Source of the DNA: Bathynomus jamesi
Taxonomy: Eukaryota > Arthropoda > Malacostraca > Isopoda > Cirolanidae
Direction of reading: 5' to 3'
Length of the DNA: 64,000 nt
NCBI GenBank assembly: GCA_023014485.1
Contig: JAJOZX010002360.1
Span: 563,501 to 627,500 of the forward strand
Positions 22,307-34,280 of the stretch are shown piece by piece. The notes beneath the pieces are model-generated. The model searched no databases and had not been told where the DNA came from. It was given only the letters and a program-made list of their open reading frames with translations. Both the position numbers and the translations under genes were made by a program. Numbering within the stretch: the first letter of the stretch is position 1; each line of letters starts with the position of its first letter.

Positions 22307-22723
22307 TAGTGGATTATTTGGTTTAAATCTGAAATTAATTGTATTTAAAAATAAAAAGTAAACTAATAACAAATCGTCATAAATAAATCTGAACATCGCG
22401 AAGCGTAATTGTCGGAATAAAACCAAGATAATAAAATCAGAAATAAAATTAAAATAAAAAATACAGTTCAAAATCGAGGAATTTTTATTTAGTAATTTGC
22501 TGCATACCTGGAATGACAATGAGTCTAAATTACACACGCTAAATACTTTTTTACATAAGCTACACACACACACACACACACACACACACGAACAGACATA
22601 ATAATTTATAGACATCTTCGTGGACATTAAAAAAAGTAATTTGAATTACAAAGATGTCTCTGCAAAAACATTATAATGTGTTCATTAAGTCTAGCGAATA
22701 TATATATATATATATATATATAT

Positions 22724-23041
22724 AGGAATACTCGAAATTCGTCGTTAATTCGTTCCGGAATAACACGACGAAATTCGAGATAGATTATAACGTTTCAATG
22801 AGAAAACATTTTACTGTATTATGTTATTAAACAGATTAATTAATCAAATTCTACTCGTTTTTCGGCAAAATATAATAATATATTGCGTTGGTAAACAGTT
22901 GAATTTCGTCAATTTCGATCGTTTTTTTCACATCTTTTCAAAAAACGACGAATCTGCGAATATGGACGACGGATTGCGAAACTATAGGTAGTAAAAGATT
23001 GACGACGAATCTGAGAAACGACGATTTTCGAGGTATTCCTG
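22724..23041. mobile_element. TA-flanked MITE (AGGAATACTCGAAATTCG ends)
   Basis: AGGAATACTCGAAATTCGTC at the left is matched by GACGATTTTCGAGGTATTCC at the right as an inverted end. (TA)n lies on both sides. The interior repeats ACGACGAAT-type motifs. Non-coding. Confidence 0.8.
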
Positions 23042-23745
23042 TATATATATATATATATATTTTTTTTTTACTAATATAATGGAATTGAATTTTCTCTTAA
23101 TTTACTAACATCCGTATTATTAGCTGGTAAAAAATGAAATGAAAGAAACTTAAATAAAAGGTGAATGATACATTATTACTTCATAAATATCCGTTGTTAT
23201 CATATTAAAAACATCGTCATCATCACTTCAGAACGTTACACATATTTAAATATTCCACCTTCCACCACACCATTTTGTACGAGTATATTATTATATTATT
23301 ATTATTATGAGGGTCATTATTAATTAATATTCTACTAAATGATCCAAAGATAAATATCGGATCGTGAGACGAGTATTGGGAGTTTTCATTTTGTCAAGGT
23401 TACAACGACTCTTTCATTCGCGTTTGGTAGTAGTAATTCATGACCATTAATTTTTAAAAATGAAATTTATCGTGACATAATTATTAAATTAAGTGGTTAG
23501 TAGTATAATAATTATTGTTTATAATAAACGTAATTAATGCGTCATTATATTATTTTTTTACGAATGTTAGCCAATTTAAAATCGTGCATCATAGACTCGA
23601 GTTATAATATAATTATAATATAATTAAAATTAGTTTATATATCGGTCAGTTTTCTACGCGAACTTTTAGGTATGACTTCCTTATAATAATTCAAATATTT
23701 ATCAGTAAGTTTATAGAAAAAAATATATTGTATTGTATGGTATAA
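23042..23745. other. Non-coding stretch
   Basis: AT-rich with ATT runs. No gene or defined repeat recognised. Confidence 0.5.
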
Positions 23746-23748
23746 TTA

Positions 23749-26029
23749 CACTAGGGAACAACATTTTTGTTTCTTGAAAACTATTTGGTGGCTCTTATAG
23801 AACCTTTGATGCTGATTCCAAATATGGTTTCAGAATTTTTCTATCACCCATAGTTTTCGAGAAAATAATATTTCCATTTACTCAGAGTTTTCCCAAAATA
23901 TTAGTTAAAATTAAGTGTACTAATTTAATTTTACTTTCTTTTTTTTCCAGGTTAACTATATTTAATAGTATTTTTTGCATTAAAAAAATATAGCTAGTTA
24001 AACAAACAGATTTTTAATAAAAAGAAAGAAATTTTTTTCAAGTTTTGCTCAAATTTTAAAATTTTTCATAGTAGAAAAAATTGGTTTTTCATTCCAAAAA
24101 GTTTTCCGTGATTTCAATAATTTTCCGCCAGCATGAATCGAAACTGTATTAATCCCAGAGATACATTTTGCTACGTATGTGGAGAACTGACCATAATTGC
24201 ACAGAGGAAGACGATGACCCCACTCGTGAAGAAGGCTTACGAACTTTATTTTGGATGTAAGGTAGGCGACCAAGACAAATCCTGGGCACCTCATATCTCA
24301 TGCATTTCCTGTGCCGTCACTCTTAGGGGTTGGATTAAAGGTACCCGCAAATCTATGCCATTTGCCATACCAATGATTTGGAGAGAGCCCAAGGATCACC
24401 TAACGGATTGCTATTTTTGTATGACTAACGTTTCAGGATTCTCTGCCAAAAATAAACATAAAATTCAATACCCAAATCTTGCATCTGCCATGAGACCAGT
24501 ACTACATGACGATGATAACCCAATTCCAACTCCCCCAAAGTCATGGACACTGGATGAAGAGTGAAGTTGAACCAATGGAAATTGATGACACTAAAGATAC
24601 AGACTTTCAGCAACCTGAATCAAATAAACCACGTATGATAACGCAGGTTATGCTGAATGATCTCGTGAGAGATTTGGACCTTCCGAAAAAGAAAGCGGAA
24701 TTATTGGGCTCCAGGTTACGTGAATGGAATTTGCTGGCAAAAGATACAAGCATATCGGCGTTCCGCACTCGCCAAAAAAATCTGATGCAGTATTTCTCCT
24801 CGTCAGGTGGTTTATGCTACTGTAATAATGTAAATGGACTGCTGTTAGCTCTCGGTCATGAGCACAAATCTGAAGATTGGCATTTATTTATTGACTCTTC
24901 GAAGCTAAGCCTCAAGGTTGTACTACTTCACAATGGAAATAAATACCCTTCCATTCCTGTAGGGCACGCTGTCCACATGAAGGAATCTTACGAAAATATG
25001 AAACTCATCCTTCAGCAGATTAATTATGACCAGTTTCGGTGGTATATATATGTGGGGATTTAAAAGTTGTCGCGCTTCTTCTGGGAATGCAGCTCGGTTA
25101 TACGTATTTCTGCTGCTTCCTTTGTGAATGGGACAGCAGAGCCAGAGATTCGCATTATTTTGTAAAGGATTGGCCACTTCGTCAAAAATGTATCCCAGGA
25201 CTGAAGAACGTGTCTCATGAACCCTTAGTTGACCCCAACAAAATATACTTACCGCCACTTCACATCAAACTTGGCATTATGAAAATTTTGTCAAAGCAAT
25301 GAACAAGGAAGATGAGGCATTCAAATATTTGAAGAAAAAGTTTTCACGACTTAGCGATGCAAAGATAAAAGAAGGGATCTTTGTTGGTCCCCAAATCAGA
25401 GAGCTCATGAAAGATCAAAAGTTTGATGATGCCTTGAGAGGAAAAGAAAAAGTGGCATGGGAGGCCATGAAGAATGTTGTCACAAATTTTCTAGGGAACA
25501 TCAAAGCCTCTAACTATGAAAAATAGTGCAGGACATGATTGAAGCATATAGGTTATTGGGATGTAATATGTCACTAAAAATCCATTTCTTGCACTCCCAT
25601 TTAGTAGATTTCTTCCCTGAAAACCTCGGCGACGTAAGCGATGAGCAATTGAGCATGGAGAAAGGTTCCACCAAGATATAGCTACTATGGAGAAACGCTA
25701 CCAAGGGAGGTGGGATCCGGCAATGTTAGCTGATTACTGCTGGACATTGATGCGAGAAGCTCCTAATGAAAACTACAAGAGAAAATCAGTGACAAAGAAG
25801 TTTTAAGAAGAATATTTTAAATGCCAATCTGCCACTAATATAATTTTTATGAAGTATTTTTACTAACTTCTATACACTTTTTGAATAAATATTAAAATAC
25901 AAATTTCTCAGTAACCTTGAGTGATAGAGAAATTGTACGGCTATATTCGGAATCAGCGGAAAAAATCCTATAAGACCGACCTGTTCACGTCCAAGAAACA
26001 AACAAAAAGTTAAAATTTGTTCCCCAGTG
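23749..26029 (+). mobile_element. DNA transposon with CACTA-like termini
   Basis: The ends CACTAGGGAACAACATTTTT and its diverged complement AAATTTGTTCCCCAGTG bound the element; TTA occurs on both sides (23746-23748, 26030-26032). CACTA/G ends with a 2-4-bp TSD are the hallmark of the CMC (CACTA/Mirage/Chapaev) group. The subterminal CTATCACCCATAGTTTTCG / TTGAGTGATAGAGAAATTG regions also pair weakly. Class assignment rests on the termini alone. Confidence 0.65.
24133..25806 (+). pseudogene. Zinc-finger protein of a multicopy transposon-like family, frameshifted
   Basis: An intronless frame starts at ATG 24133. It has CxxC fingers (CYVCGE at residues 13-16; HISCISC; DCYFCMT) and conserved blocks such as VGHAVHMKESYENMKLIL, CGDLKVVALLLGMQLGYT and LSDAKIKEGIFVGPQIREL. 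I recognise this as a protein family repeated many times in arthropod and cnidarian genomes, usually annotated as uncharacterised. Reading shifts frame near 24,550, 25,060, 25,290 and 25,525, and the blocks NMSLKIHFLHSHLVDFFPEN and YCWTLMREAPNENYKRKS follow before TAA 25804-25806. The element ends around it suggest it is the transposase or an accessory gene. I cannot see a certain DDE triad by eye. Confidence 0.7.
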
Positions 26030-26032
26030 TTA

Positions 26033-26258
26033 TCAGAGGCTGATTAAGACACCTCGGGGCCCAGGGGCAGTGAAGAATATGGGGACCCTTTTCTATAGCT
26101 TTTTATTAACAGTACATGTACATTACATAGTACATTTAATCAAAGAAGTTTGCGAAATCTCGAATTATATCATCGAAACTCGGTTGATTGGGGGCCCCTC
26201 AAGCATGGATGCCTGAGGCTTCAGCCTCAATAGCCTCAGTGATAATCCGCCACTGGGT
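26033..26258. mobile_element. hAT-like miniature element (CAGTGGCGGATTA end)
   Basis: The right end, read inward, is CAGTGGCGGATTATCACTG, a common animal hAT terminus. The left end CAGAGGCTGATTAAGACACC is its diverged partner. It abuts the CACTA-like element. The flanking 8-mers agree only partly, so no clean TSD can be claimed. Confidence 0.6.
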
Positions 26259-26519
26259 ATAATAAACACTAATTTGCTAGTCCCACATTGCGGGGGCCAT
26301 AAAGCTGAAACACCAGGAAATGTTTATGTGCCAAGAAGTTCGATAATATTTTACAAATTATGTAACAGAAGTAAATTTAGGATTTAAATTCATAGAAGGT
26401 AGAAATGTAAAAAATTGCGTTTTTAAGTGATGTGATGTGTATATATTTATGGTCTGTATAAATATTGTGAATTTGTACACGGTGTTACATTTAACAACGA
26501 GAAAGAATTATAATATATA

Positions 26520-26952
26520 CAGGGTGATTCAAAAGTCAGGTTACATAGAGCATGGGTCGGGGAACTTTTTTGGGTATTACCCAAAAATCTATTTGAGTAA
26601 AATGAAATTACCCCCAGACTTCAAAGTAAACAAAAACAAGCCAATTGCTCTTAAAATTGTTGCATATGGTGTCTCTCATACCGCACGCATTACCCCAAAA
26701 ATTTTTAAATGTACCCCATTTGGGGTAATTTACCCCTGTTTGCCGACCACTGACATAGAGAAATACTATATTATGTAATGATACAGGGGAATAGTCACAT
26801 CACATGTTCGATATGGCCACCGTTAACGGCAATGCACTTGTGCAGCCAGCTAGGAATATCACATCAATGCGCTCCTCCTTCGATAACATCTCATAACTCA
26901 TTTACCTGCAAAGAAACAGAAAAGCCCTATGTAACCCGACTTTTGAATCACC

Positions 26953-26955
<3 letters not shown>
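26520..26955. mobile_element. mariner-type element (CAGGGTGATTCAAAAGTC ends)
   Basis: CAGGGTGATTCAAAAGTCAG and CTTTTGAATCACCCTG form inverted ends, extended by GGTTACATAG / CTATGTAACC, flanked by TA. The right part (26785-26900) keeps transposase-like coding sequence in reverse, but only as a relic. A small hAT is nested inside. Confidence 0.85.
26551..26752. mobile_element. Miniature hAT nested in a mariner element
   Basis: The ends CATGGGTCGGGGAAC and GTTTGCCGACCACTG are flanked by a perfect duplication ACATAGAG (26543-26550, 26753-26760). The 202-bp interior is rich in ACCCC/GGGGTAA motifs. This shows the order of events: mariner first, hAT second. Confidence 0.88.

Positions 26956-26956
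<1 letters not shown>

Positions 26957-26991
<35 letters not shown>
26957..26991. repeat. (TA)n microsatellite
   Basis: TA run between the mariner-type element and the LINE 3' end. Confidence 0.95.
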
Positions 26992-26994
<3 letters not shown>

Positions 26995-27014
26995 TTTATT
27001 TACTTTGTGTGGGT

Positions 27015-28260
27015 TCAAACAACGGTTCAGGATCAACCTGCGGTTGACCCCTCTGCAGCATCCCGCCTCATTTGCGGGATTTGGTGAAGGAGAGAATTGC
27101 TGTCTTATCTCCTCCTGCTCTCGTAGCCAGCCACGCATGGCAGGTCAGGGACTTTGCACAGGAATCTGCCCAGCTGGTTCTTGAAGTTATTCAGGTCGGT
27201 ATGCTGGAGATTCCTTACTTCTCTCGGTAGGGCATTGAAAAGCTTTAGGCCTCGTATTCTGAGGGAATTTTCCATCCTCGTTTTCATGGCCCCCTGTCCT
27301 ACAGCAGCTGGAATTGTACAAAATCTGCCTCTTCTCTCATTCCAGTTTGTTTCTATTTCATTTCTAAGGTTAGGGACAAAGCCCTCGAGTATTTTCCATA
27401 TGTATATTATTGTGCACCGCTCTCTCCTTCTTTGAGAGAGTAGAGTTTCAGGGATTGTAGTCGAGACCAGTAGTTTTCACCTTCCGTTTCTTCTATCTTA
27501 GAGTAAAAGTCCTTTGTATGCTTCAATGTTCGCAATGTCTCGTTTTCTGTGTGGGCTTGTGAGTACTGAGCAATTCTCAATTATTGGTAGGACTAATGAG
27601 TCCCATTATTTTTCTAGCCGTTGTAATTTTGATGTTGTATTCCTCTCTGAATTCTGTATCCGACGACATTATTACTCCAAGATCCCTGACTTGTAGATTT
27701 GGTGTTATCTGTTTGTCTTGCAGAGTTTTGTATCTTTTATTCTGCAGCTCCTTTTTATTACCATATCTTAGAAGTTGGAATTTTTTTTCGTTGAACTTCA
27801 ATTTGTTGTCTTCTGCCACTGGAATAATGTTTCAATGTTGTAATTTTCTGCAGCTCCTTTTTATTACCATATCTTAGAAGTTGGAATTTTTCTTCGTTGA
27901 ACTTCAATTTGTTGTCTTCTGCCCACTGGAATAATGTTTCAATGTCGTTTTGTAATTTTCTTATGTCACTTTCGTTCTGTATTTCCTTACATATCTTTGT
28001 GTCATCTGCGAAACATGATACACTACTGTCCTAAATATCTGCATCAATATCTGCAATCATTATTATGAACAGCAAGGGAGCTAATACTGTCCCTTGTGGG
28101 ACACCACTCTTTGTGTTCTTTGCGTCAAGAAATTAAGTATTCATCTTCCTAGCTTCCCAGTAATTCCTGTATTCTAAGTTTGTGTGCTATGATTCCATAT
28201 CATAGTCACATTTATCGAGGGCTTTAGCAAAGTCCGTATATATAAGGTTGTAACATATAT
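27015..28260 (-). pseudogene. LINE (CR1/jockey-like) reverse transcriptase, 3' fragment
   Basis: On minus the order is DFAKALDK (RT motif A region), SGVPQGTVLAPLLFIIMI, SCFADDTKI (motif C), LFQWAEDNKLKFNEEKFQLL and a C-terminal RGLKLFNALPREVRNLQ to a stop at 27105. The 5' part with endonuclease is missing. Stops and frameshifts are frequent. An approximately 90-bp internal tandem duplication (27747-27836 and 27848-27937) copies the segment encoding the ED-NKLKFNEKKFQLLRYG region, probably arising after insertion. Confidence 0.85.
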
Positions 28261-28289
28261 TTGCTCGATTTTTTAGTTCATTCAGAACA

Positions 28290-29680
28290 AAAATTAAAGG
28301 ACTTAATGATAAATTAATCATCAATATAATTCCCTTCTTTTTCTATAACCTCCTCCCACCTGTGGAAAAGTTTTTTTATGCCACGTTCGAAGAAATCCCT
28401 TGGTTTCGAGTTAAATAAAAGCGATCACTTCGTTTTCGATAGCTTCCCTGGATTGCAACTTTTGTCCATCTAGGTGGTGTTGCACACTTCTGAATAAATG
28501 GTAGTCTGAAGGTGCAATGTCCGGAGAATAAGGTGGATGAGGCATTTTTTCCCAACTAAATGCCTCCAATTGGGCAGTGGTGATTCGAAAAATAGGCCTA
28601 AAAACACAAAAATTTTATATAATTTTATATAATTTTTATATAATGTTCAGTGTTCAATGACTGCTATTAATTTATTCAAGCCTATAATAGTGTTCTCAGG
28701 GTTGTTTGCACAGAAATATACCGGAATTAACATTTGTATAACATCTTGTTAAAACTTGCTTTAAATCAATATTTTGGATATTTTAACGGCTAAGACGCCG
28801 CCGGAAGTTATTAACAGATTGTGCTGAAATTTTTATTGTTTATTTTGTAAGTCTTTAAAACCATTTTCCAATCTACCCCGTTAAGCCTATTTTTCGATTT
28901 TTAAGGACTCGCCGCCACCGGAAGGTATTGACGTTGATCAAAACAATTTTACACACTTTATTTTCTCTCCAAATCGCAACTTTTCCGCACTACCCCCAAT
29001 CAAATATCGAAAATAGTGTAAAAACGAGCCGCCCTATTGTTTGGTTATCTGGCAGAAGCTCAAAATGAATAATTCCTTGCATATCCCACCAAACGCATAG
29101 CAAAATTTTCTTTGGATGGGGTCCATTCCTTGGCTAAGGTTCAGGCTTTGTTTCACGGCTAAGCCACTGATGTCGACGCTTAATATTGTTATAGAGGACC
29201 CATTTTTCATCCCAGTGACGATTCAAAAACGGTGCCTGCAGTTGCCGAGAAAGTAGTGATGTGCAAATATCGATTCGATGTTGAAGATTCGCTCGTGACA
29301 AATCATACGGAACCCATTTTCCAACCTTTACTACTTTTCCTAACAGCTTCAAATGACGATGAATGGTCTTATGGCTATCGCCGAGTTGCAGGCCAAGTTC
29401 TCTTACAGTTACCGTTGGGTTTTCCTCCACTGTTGCTTTCAGCAACTCTTCATCTAACGCATTTGGTCGTCCTGTTCGTTGATAACCTTTCAGACTAAAG
29501 TCTCCATTTCTGAACTTCTCAAACCATCTCCTACATATCCATTCGCTCATAACATCATTTCCATAGACTCAGAATGTTTTTTGCGGATTCACTAGCGTTA
29601 GATCCTTTATGGGACTCATACAGCATCACATGTTGAATATGCTCTTTCGTGGGCTCCATTTTTTTTCAATTACTGTAATA
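28290..29680 (-). pseudogene. mariner transposase, interrupted
   Basis: The N-terminal part (29550-29134) reads RRWFEKFRNGDFSLKGYQR, RTGRPNALDEELLKATVEEN and DSHKTIHRHLKLLGKVVKVG, the paired HTH and WVPHEL-type linker of mariner. The first catalytic region is altered (HWDEKWVLYNN, in place of TGDEKW). The C-terminal part (about 28570-28330) reads PHPPYSPDIAPSDYHLFRSV with the third catalytic Asp. Between them, after the WDMQGIIHFELLPDNQT region, an AT-rich block (about 28588-29040) replaces some 60 codons including the HDNARPH Asp. Stops at several places. Confidence 0.85.
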
Positions 29681-30666
29681 TCGTAGGGGTGGCGTTGCAA
29701 CTGTATGAAAAACACCAGAGAAAATATTCATTAGCCTAAGTCATTCTGTATCATTCTGTATCGTGATTAAAACCTGTGCGAATCTGTCGCCGCGTGTATT
29801 TTGCAACATTTCTAAAACTATTTCACATTATCTTGAGGTTATTCTATTAATTATCTATCGTCTGTTTTCTAATCGAGCAGAATTTATGTTACAACCTGAT
29901 ATTACGTCTATGTTTTGTCCTCGACACAATGTTTCCATATATATATGATAAATTTCACAATTAAACACGTATGTTTCTATATATTAGTGGACCAGCCAAA
30001 ATTAAAAAATCAAATTTGAACGGCGTTTTTTGTTAATAGCTGGCACCCATGCTAAATCAATGTACCTGTGGGTGAGGAATAAAATGCAGGTGGATGCCAC
30101 TCTCACTTTTGGCTCTGAAGGTCATTTTCGAGGTCAAACTGTGCAAAAAATTATATTTTCTAATTTTAGTTTTACAAAAATATTTTCAACCAATTGGTTT
30201 GACCAAATGTTTCATTTTGCCACACTTAATGATAAAGAAGTATGATGACACGCTTATTCCATCCGAATTACCAACTCAAGGTCAAATTCAAGTTAATCAC
30301 GACCGAAATTGTCCTAAAAATTTGTGATTTTTTATTTTAATTGGCGAAAAAAAACATTGAGCAAGTCTGTTTGTCAAAACAATTTATTTTAACATGATTA
30401 GTGCCTAATAAGTTTGATGGCATGAATTAAGTACTCACAGTAACAGAATTATCACAACTAAATCACAAAGCAGTAAATATAGCCCCATAACTATACAGTT
30501 TACACACTAGTCACATCTACAAGTTCACGTTTCTTGATGAACAGCACCGAAATGCTGCACTGACAGTCACAAATGTGTGGATTGCAATCACTTAAGAACA
30601 GAGTTATTAGTTCCTTACAGCACATTCCAGCTTCTCTCGATTTCAGCCCGGAAGAGAGACATAGAT

Positions 30667-32230
30667 CTACTGTCCAGCTGGGTTACAGCAACCGCTGTCG
30701 TCACAACCACAAGCTGTCGTGCACTTAACCTTTTCCTGAAGCAGTTGCATCTAGCTACCTTGCACTTTTTCTTGCAACCACAAGCAACAAGCTCTAGGCA
30801 GGCTTCAGGGATTGGAGGAAGTCTTGTCCACACTGGTAGGAGGCTCCCATCTTCCAACTTCCAGGCTGAAGTGTCCACCAGATCTTCAACATCTACATGC
30901 TCTTTGTCAGCCTGGAGCCATATTTTGGCCTGATAGTTTGCCCGCTTGGCGTGGAGCTCCAGTGCATCCTTTGTCGGTGGGAGCATTTCCAGAGTCTTCT
31001 TGGCCTTCCCAAAAAGGTGAACTCTGGCGTCATCAACTGTGTGTTGTTCCGGGGTGCAATACAAATGACACAAACTTCTCAACATCTGCGATATCCCCAT
31101 CTCGACCACTGACGTGCAGCAGGAGTGGGTGGTCACTGAACACCTTCCAACACTTCTTTTTTCCATGACCACTGAAGGACGAGACTATGTCACACCCGGT
31201 CAAAGCGTGGAAGCCGATCAGGTTGTCCCTGACTGAGGACGACAAACCCTTGAATACATCGTGCACGGGTAGCATTTTCAGTTCTTGGCCGTTCCGCACA
31301 GCATCCACACTTCAGCGACCTTGGTGCAAACGAAGTGAATCAGCAGCACCATTACATCAGTATCTCTGCACATTACCAGTATTCGTTCATAGCCCTGGGA
31401 CGCTGCATCACATGAGTGAATAATGAGCCTGGTGTCCGCCTCTTCATGGTTGCCATGCAGTGGAACGTCATGTCGCTCGGTTGACCGTACTTCAGTGGCT
31501 TCAGAGAAGCCACCCCCTGTCACCAGCTGACATCTTTCTTGAGATCTCTGCCCTTTTCAGTGATGACGTTAGACAGAAACAAGGCTAGGTCAGCATTGTT
31601 TGTATCCAGGGCCATGAAGTTTTTCCACACTTCAGGCAGTGGAACTTGTGGGCCATCAATGACTTTCCGAATCGGTTTCTTCTTGTTTGCACGCTTTGTC
31701 CTGGTAACTGCTTTGATCGATCCTTCCCCTGCGTACCGATCAAAGATGACATCAACTCTTGTTGTGTGTTCATTGAAATAACTCGTCACGTCCCTGAAGA
31801 ACACTTCAGCATAGTCACCGAATGCCCGACAGCCGCCAAGCTTCCAAGAGCTTGGATGAGTGCATGGCCATCTATCATCACACAGGTCTTCAGATCAGAA
31901 GTTGGAACCTCTGAGCTTATGGTCTGCTGAGCCATCAGGATGTTCATCAGCTCAGACTTCGATTTCGAATTCATCTCTCCTCCTGCCCTCACCAGACTAA
32001 ATGGGACTGGGAACAGCTCAGGCTTCAAGACGTTAACCATCTCCACCATGCGACCTGCGGTCGCGGCATTCAGGAGCCGCTGTAGTAGCTTTCTGTCAGC
32101 TTTGATGGTCTTCTGCATGTTCTGCCTGGTGGAAACTGTAGCTTTGTACACATCAGCGAAGGTTCTCGACCGATGTTTCTTCATCGTTTCATGGACTCTG
32201 TACTCATTCGTCAGCCAGACTCTGTACTGA
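30667..32230 (-). pseudogene. Academ-like protein, C-terminal part: XPG/FEN1-type nuclease and Cys-rich tail
   Basis: Blocks in order on minus: CVMIDGHALIQALG (N-terminal metal-binding Asp), RVDVIFDRY (second Asp), NHEEADTRLIIH (acidic pair), ILVMCRDTDVMVLLIHF (DxD), LIGFHALTGCDIVSSFSGHG (helix-turn-helix with Asp), then LPPTKDALELHAKRANYQAK and a tail with CGCKKKCKVARCNC. This is the motif order of XPG/FEN1 nucleases (VDxxxL, FDG, EAEA, DxD, GCDY...GIG). The Cys-rich end is shifted by one lost base near 30,724; past it the other frame adds ACGCDDSGCC and stops at TAG 30667-30669. Frameshifts near 31,800, 31,520, 31,300 and 31,050 break the protein. Confidence 0.8.
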
Positions 32231-32438
32231 ACGGACGCATTTCCTGAGCTCTCTGATTTTGCATCTACTTTTATATATTGCTGAGAATTTTACTTTGGAT
32301 AGTTTTGAATTTTATATACTTGCGTTTAAATTTACGTTGTTATAGTTAAGTAATTGAATTAGTGGTTTTTAGCGATTTAGAAGTTTTCATAGCGTGCCGG
32401 CTTAATTTAACTTATACCTGTGACGGTTTAAATTTTTA

Positions 32439-33475
32439 ACTCCGCGATGCCGTCGCAGAAAGCGTCGTGTGTTAGGTGTAGGGTTAACCGGTGGTATTCG
32501 GAATTTAAGGATTATAACGGCGGTCCATGGCGATTACCGATAGATCAGTTTGTTTCTTTTGCGAGTTCATGGAGGAATTAGTTGACATAAAACGCAGTGT
32601 ACGTGAGGTAGGATAGACTTACAACGCTTGATGAGGGCAGGGTTAGGGCTACGGTTGACGGAAGCCGAACCAATACTAACGTTGAAGACGTTAGTAATTT
32701 GAAGGGTGAGGTGCGTAACTTAATTTCTAGTTTAGGTAGCTTGTCGGGAAGGTTAGATAGAGTTGAGGAAGAGGTTAAGGTTAGTCCGAGAGTAGTAGAT
32801 AGCGAGGGATTTAGAGAGGTTAAGGGTGGAGCTAGGCCGCGTACATTAGGTGATAGGAATCCCCCCCTATCGAGGTTTCGAACCCTTTCGCCCATTTGGA
32901 AAAGGACGTGAATGAGGGGGAAACTATTTTAATTGGGGACTCTTTAGTGCGCCACATGGACAAAGAGTTCGTTAAACGGAATCCAACCAATAGGAGGAGG
33001 GTCTGTCTCCCAGGGGCCAGGGTTGACAGAGTTAGAGACGAAGTGGATAGGGTTGACGTTGCTTCCCGTCACTCAATGTTGGTGACGATGGTAGGAGGCA
33101 ACGACTCGTATTGGCCCGATACGAGAGTGCCTGACCTTTTGGAGAGATATAGGGGGTTAATTAGGTCCCTGAAGGCGAGGTCAGATAGGTCTTTAGTTCT
33201 AGGTATTACCCCTAGGCACGGGTTGGGTCTTAGAATTACGTCCAAAACAATATTTTTGAATAACAAATTAGAAGAGATTTGTGCTGAGGAAAGTACCCTT
33301 CGTAAAGCTGTGGTCCGAATTCAATGATCCTAGCCTTTTTATAAAAGATGGGGTGCATTTTAATGAAATAGGTAATACTAGGCTAGGTAGGTTAATAGAC
33401 GAAAACGATCGAAAGCTGTATAGCTCGAAGCCTTCTTTAAACGTTGTGGGTCCGGGAAACGCGGGCCCGACGTGA
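32439..33475 (+). pseudogene. CR1-like LINE ORF1 with SGNH (GDSL-type) esterase domain
   Basis: Begins near ATG 32446 with a short Cys-containing start (CVRCRVNRWYSEF), then a coiled-coil-like RNLISSLGSLSGRLDRVEEE (about 32,710-32,770). The frame at 32896 encodes ILIGDSLVRHM (block I with the Ser nucleophile), VTMVGGNDS (block III, GxN) and, in the next frame, FIKDGVHFNEIGN (block V, DxxH). So every catalytic motif of an SGNH hydrolase is present. In-frame stops near 32,580 and frameshifts near 32,620, 32,890 and 33,295 break it. SGNH esterases are known in ORF1 of CR1-clade LINEs and may act on membranes or in particle formation. Confidence 0.82.
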
Positions 33476-34280
33476 TAAATAGTTTAAAACGCGGGCCCGT
33501 GGTAAAAAATAACTTAAACGTCTTTTATTGCAACGCGCGTAGTATTAGAAATAAATTAAATGAATTTAAGGAGGTAATTTATTCCGGCAACTATGATATA
33601 GTTGCTATCACTGAAACTTGGTTAAATACCGTGACTCGGGACTTGTTGGGGGAACTTGATATACCGGGTTTTAAACTCTTTACTAATGATAGGTTACATA
33701 GATTTGGAGGAGGCGTTTTGCTGTACATTCGTAATTCCCTTAGGGCTATCGAGGTTAAGTTAGATTTTCCGGCAGCAATTAATGCGATCTGTGTTGAAGT
33801 TAGGGCGCGTAGTATTAGTTTTAATTTTGTTGTTGTTTATAGACCTCCCGTTCAACCCCTCGATATAGATACTAGATTTTACTCACTTCTTGGTAATTTT
33901 ATTGACAATCGGAATAGTATAATTGTCGGAGACTTTAACTGCCCTAATGTTAATTACGAGAATTTTACGGGTAATGAGAGGGTTTGAGACTGGTTGAGTT
34001 TATGGACGATAACTTTTTACGACAGATAGTTACCGAACCAACGTGCGGTGATAATATCTTAGATTTAGTGATGACGAACGGCGAGAATATAGTCGAAGGT
34101 TTAGAAGTAGGCGAGAGTTTAGGATGTAGTGATCATCAAATTCTTAGGTTTAAGTTATTGATAGAAAACACTCAGGATAGTAATGTAGTGGAAGTCCCTG
34201 ATTTTCGTAGGGCTAATTTTGATAGTTTTGCGGATAGGATGAGAGTAGTGGACTGGGATAACTTATTTATGGGTAATGAC
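33472..34280 (+). pseudogene. CR1-like LINE ORF2: AP endonuclease domain
   Basis: Overlaps the ORF1 stop by a few bases. NVFYCNARSIRNK, DIVAITETWLN, RFGGGVLLYIRN, FVVVYRPP and SIIVGDFNCPNVNYE are the APE-type endonuclease motifs, with catalytic Glu, Asp and Asn. A one-base shift at about 33,980 moves the rest (EPTCGDNILDLVMTN, GCSDHQILRF with the catalytic His) into another frame. It is cut off at GND by the hAT at 34281; the frame resumes at about 35,328. Confidence 0.9.
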
